This document shows positions 3,948 to 5,464 of a stretch of DNA of 5,464 nucleotides, piece after piece. The stretch is from Moraxellaceae bacterium (lineage in GTDB: Bacteria; Pseudomonadota; Gammaproteobacteria; Pseudomonadales; Moraxellaceae), in assembly GCA_024234595.1 (NCBI GenBank), contig JACKNZ010000037.1, forward strand, positions 1 to 5,464, in the 5' to 3' direction. Positions within the stretch are counted from its first letter, which is position 1. Every line of letters starts with the position of its first letter. A program made the position numbers and the translations under genes. Under the pieces are notes generated by a model. It was given only the letters and a program-made list of their open reading frames with translations. It did no database searches and was not told the origin of the DNA.

Positions 3948-5464
3948 GTGGCGGCTTCTTCTTTAGGCGATAAAATCTGCCAGCTTTTTTGACTAATCTG
4001 ATTGTAGCCATGAGCGCGGCTAATCGGCACACAATAACGCGCAGTAATGAGCGGTGTCGGCGAGGCAAAAATCAGCGCAAAGCCAAACTCGTCGGCCGTA
4101 TCAATCAAGATTTTTTGATTACGCACATCAAGGGCGGAGGCTTCGTCTAAATAACACACAGCGCGTACTTGATGGCGTTTATCTTGCATCAAATGCAACA
4201 ATGCTAAACCTGTGACTAACTTTGCCATAAGTACGGTACCGTTAGACGCAGCACTGTCGATGTCTTCAAAACTGTCGGGTTGGCCGTCTATTTTGGCCAC
4301 AATAAAAGTTAGTCTAAACAAATGCTCTACCCTTAAAAAGTCATGGGCTTTGCCTTCGCCTAGTAATAAGTTTTTGGCTCGATTGAGGGCTTCATCATCT
4401 AACACGCTGTGCTGATTAAATAACTCAAAGGTGTCACCCGTATTCACTTTTTCGGCGGTACTAATCAGTAGATTGATGGCTTCTACTAAGGCGGTTTCTT
4501 CTTGGGGTTCAATTTTGAATTTAGATAAATCCGATATTTGGCGACGACTAATCAGGTTATTAAATTCTTTCATTTTGCTTTTAAAGGTGAGCAAGCCATC
4601 GCGTAGTTGTCGCAAACATACCGTGACGTTAATCACCGCATCACGCGCTTTGCGTTCTAGGGCTTGCGCTTCTTGGGGCAAATGTGCGGCAAACTCGATA
4701 ATTTTACTGACTTCTTGTTCGGGCTGATGGCTATGCTGAAACTTGGTTAATCCACCTGCGTGTAACTCGGCTAAACGTGTTTTGATTTGCTCATCGAGGT
4801 TAATCAGTGTTTGGCAGTCTTTGTGATAGGTGGACAAATTATCCGCCAAGTTCTCTAATACGGGTTCGGTGATAGATAGCCACGGTTGATGCGGCAATTC
4901 CTCTAGATAAGTAAATATGGGCGCATCATCTTTGCGTTGATTACGTTGACGGTTAATCTCTTGATGTTTATCGTTAAGTTGAGTAAGCTGCTCACTCAGT
5001 TGACTAGCAAGGCTTTGCTGTTGTTGGTGGTGTTCCTGAAATTGTTCCAGTTGCGTGTCGATGCTGGCTAATTGCTGCTCGCACTGCTGCTGTTGTTGCT
5101 GGCGTTGCTCATGACTGTTGTTGAGTGTGCTTAATTCATCAAAAGCCGCTAAGTCTTGTTCGATGTGTTTCACTTCTTGCGCTAAGGCCAGTTTACGTTG
5201 CCTAGCTTGCTCAAGGGCTTTGGCGGCTGCCACTTGCTGCTGATAATCGGCTAATGTTTGTTTAAGTTCTTGTAATCGCTGTTGTAGCTGTTCGGCACTT
5301 GACTGGCTGTGTTGCGCGCTCATTTGTTCTAGGTTTAAGGTTAAACCTGCGAGTTCGAGGCTTGCTGTGGCTTGTGTACTTAACCATTGCTTCAATAGCG
5401 TGCTATGTAATTGATAATGCTGACTATCCAATAACATCACTTGTTTGTTAAACAGTCGATTTAC
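3944..5464 (-). CDS. SMC/MukB-like (JetC-type) ATPase, N-terminal part off the window
   Basis: The frame is open to the right edge (5464). GTG and ATG codons at 5440 and 5437 are in frame, but eight sense codons precede them and no Walker A motif is present, so this is the C-terminal ~506 residues of a larger protein. A glutamine- and leucine-rich coiled coil (about 4930-5310, with a short break near 5130) is followed by the C-terminal head. The head contains KEFNNLISRRQISDLSKFKI, then AASNGTVLMAKLV (about 4216-4254) in the signature-helix position. Walker B is AVCYLDEASALD, with D-E at 4147-4142, and a switch-like LIFASPTPL follows. The end resembles MukB (LFLDEAARLDAR...). Such ATPases translocate or loop DNA. 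The next gene overlaps by 4 bp and encodes a Toprim protein, suggesting a Wadjet-like complex. Alternatives are another SMC-type defence or condensin system. Confidence 0.85.
   Translation of the reverse strand, partial: VNRLFNKQVMLLDSQHYQLHSTLLKQWLSTQATASLELAGLTLNLEQMSAQHSQSSAEQLQQRLQELKQTLADYQQQVAAAKALEQARQRKLALAQEVKHIEQDLAAFDELSTLNNSHEQRQQQQQQCEQQLASIDTQLEQFQEHHQQQQSLASQLSEQLTQLNDKHQEINRQRNQRKDDAPIFTYLEELPHQPWLSITEPVLENLADNLSTYHKDCQTLINLDEQIKTRLAELHAGGLTKFQHSHQPEQEVSKIIEFAAHLPQEAQALERKARDAVINVTVCLRQLRDGLLTFKSKMKEFNNLISRRQISDLSKFKIEPQEETALVEAINLLISTAEKVNTGDTFELFNQHSVLDDEALNRAKNLLLGEGKAHDFLRVEHLFRLTFIVAKIDGQPDSFEDIDSAASNGTVLMAKLVTGLALLHLMQDKRHQVRAVCYLDEASALDVRNQKILIDTADEFGFALIFASPTPLITARYCVPISRAHGYNQISQKSWQILSPKEEAAT

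Noticed and set aside
4212..4727. Two plus-strand frames opposite the SMC head
   Set aside because: They are serine- and leucine-rich mirror translations of a conserved ATPase region, as expected of antisense shadows.

Overview
This 5.5-kb window looks like part of a defence and toxin-antitoxin island from a gammaproteobacterium of moderate to low GC content. The taxon is an inference from gene families and general composition only. No rRNA, tRNA, integrase or transposase is visible to fix the host or prove mobility.

Layout from left to right. (1) Positions 1-152, minus strand: the N-terminal 50 codons of a Csx16-type CRISPR-associated protein that runs off the left edge. It starts with TTG, and its ribosome-binding site lies partly inside an inverted repeat. 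(2) Positions 153-479: a gene-free stretch. It holds the csx16 leader, a 41-codon open stretch without a start codon, and the promoter and operator of the next operon. (3) Positions 480-1165, plus strand: a vapBC operon with an AbrB/SpoVT-fold antitoxin and a PIN-domain toxin, overlapping by 13 bp. (4) Positions 1243-2891, minus strand: a hipBA operon. The Xre-family antitoxin/repressor HipB precedes the HipA Ser/Thr kinase toxin with a 7-bp overlap, and AT-rich operator-like palindromes lie upstream. It converges on vapBC. (5) Positions 3081-5464, minus strand: the downstream end of an operon. It encodes the C-terminal part of an SMC/MukB-like coiled-coil ATPase, truncated at the right edge. 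A 288-aa protein follows with Toprim-type acidic motifs and a C-terminal LEQE signature like JetD of Wadjet. The two overlap by 4 bp (ATGA).

How the parts fit together. The SMC ATPase followed by a JetD-like nuclease matches the jetC-jetD end of Wadjet anti-plasmid operons, but both proteins look divergent from the classical type, and the nuclease is short. jetA/jetB-like genes would be expected just beyond the right edge. csx16 suggests a type III CRISPR-Cas locus beyond the left edge, where Csx16 would tune cyclic-oligoadenylate signalling. The two intact toxin-antitoxin modules sit between these systems, each with its own autoregulatory-looking promoter, and may stabilise the island. The most interesting element is the SMC + Toprim pair; the possible csx16 leader hairpin comes second.
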